A stretch of 64,000 bases of DNA, taken from positions 1 through 64,000 of the forward strand of contig NZ_JAAOCA010000029.1 of NCBI RefSeq assembly GCF_014694385.1. Direction: 5' to 3'. The position numbers were made by a program, and so were the translations under genes. The notes beneath the pieces were generated by a model, which searched no databases, was not told where the DNA came from, and worked only from the letters and a program-made list of their open reading frames with translations. The DNA is from Pseudomonas typographi. Its GTDB lineage: Bacteria; Pseudomonadota; Gammaproteobacteria; Pseudomonadales; Pseudomonadaceae. Position 1 is the stretch's first letter. Each line of letters starts with the position of its first letter. Shown here in pieces: positions 63,846 through 64,000 of this stretch.

Positions 63846-64000
63846 ATGACCCAGCACCTCACCCCGACGGCTCCCCACGACCTGATCGGCATTGGCTTCG
63901 GCCCTTCCAACCTGGCCTTGGCTATTGCCTTGCAAGAGCGCGCGGAGGGCGGCAAGGCTTTCGATGCGCTGTTTCTGGAGCGCCAGCCGGACTACAACTG
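63846..64000 (+). CDS. L-ornithine N5-monooxygenase (PvdA-like), 5' part
   Basis: Truncated by the window end; 51 residues are visible. The FAD-binding start DLIGIGFGPSNLALAIALQER closely resembles PvdA/SidA/IucD N-hydroxylases. It would oxidise the ornithine side chain, which the IucB-type enzyme at 23852 then acylates to a hydroxamate. AAGGA lies 9 nt before ATG 63846, and the gene follows the terminating NRPS by 74 nt on the same strand, probably in the same operon. Ornithine versus lysine as substrate is inferred from the PvdA-like start. Confidence 0.88.
   Translation, partial: MTQHLTPTAPHDLIGIGFGPSNLALAIALQERAEGGKAFDALFLERQPDYN

Overview
The window (about 63-65% G+C by eye) looks like the chromosome of a fluorescent-type Pseudomonas. 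The evidence is a 5S rRNA 3' end with a Pseudomonas-style terminator, an mksFEB condensin operon, a holD-rimI pair with the cryptic pseudomonad psi subunit, a neighbouring beta-carbonic anhydrase, and promoters matching the iron-starvation (PvdS) box. Family names come from recognised motifs; no database search was run.

Layout. 1-92: end of an rRNA operon. 216-5015 (-): mksF-mksE-mksB chromosome-organising complex. 5141-6362 (+): holD-like gene and rimI. 6366-14893: housekeeping and envelope genes (acidic small protein, carbonic anhydrase, unknown periplasmic protein, M15-like peptidase, D-2-hydroxyacid dehydrogenase, TerC-family protein, Tat-exported phosphoesterase, MFS transporter, DUF6482-like protein). 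14894-17040: membrane protein behind a candidate sigma-54 promoter, a 24-residue membrane peptide and a small unknown protein. 17252-20193 (+): three-gene unit of an unknown helical protein, a double-domain KaiC-like ATPase and a histidine kinase.

20404-64000: a siderophore locus, the main content of the window. It holds an MbtH-like protein, a FhuA-type TonB-dependent receptor, an IucB-type hydroxamate acyltransferase, a periplasmic binding protein with a fused double permease, a PvdE-like exporter, a type II thioesterase, a stand-alone aspartate beta-hydroxylase, five NRPS proteins (31979-63771) and the start of an L-ornithine N5-monooxygenase cut by the window end. The NRPS line reads FAAL-T-C-betaHydroxylase / Interface-A(Asp)-T / C-A(Ser)-T-E-C-A(Ser)-T / C-A(Ser)-T-E-C-A(Orn-like)-T-E-C-A(Ser)-T / C-A(Asp)-T-TE. 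The colinear prediction is fatty acyl-(beta-OH-Asp)-D-Ser-Ser-D-Ser-D-(N5-acyl-N5-OH-Orn)-Ser-(beta-OH-Asp). Two beta-hydroxyaspartates plus one hydroxamate would give a hexadentate, amphiphilic and probably photoreactive ferric chelator. No pyoverdine chromophore modules are present, so this is not the pyoverdine assembly line.

Four transcription units of the locus carry sites of the form TAAAT/TAATT/TAAAG-N16-CGT, all with exactly 16 nt spacing: mbtH, the acyltransferase-receptor pair, the exporter, and the thioesterase-NRPS operon. This suggests one iron-starvation sigma factor drives export, uptake and synthesis. No ECF sigma gene and no importer ATPase lie in the window.
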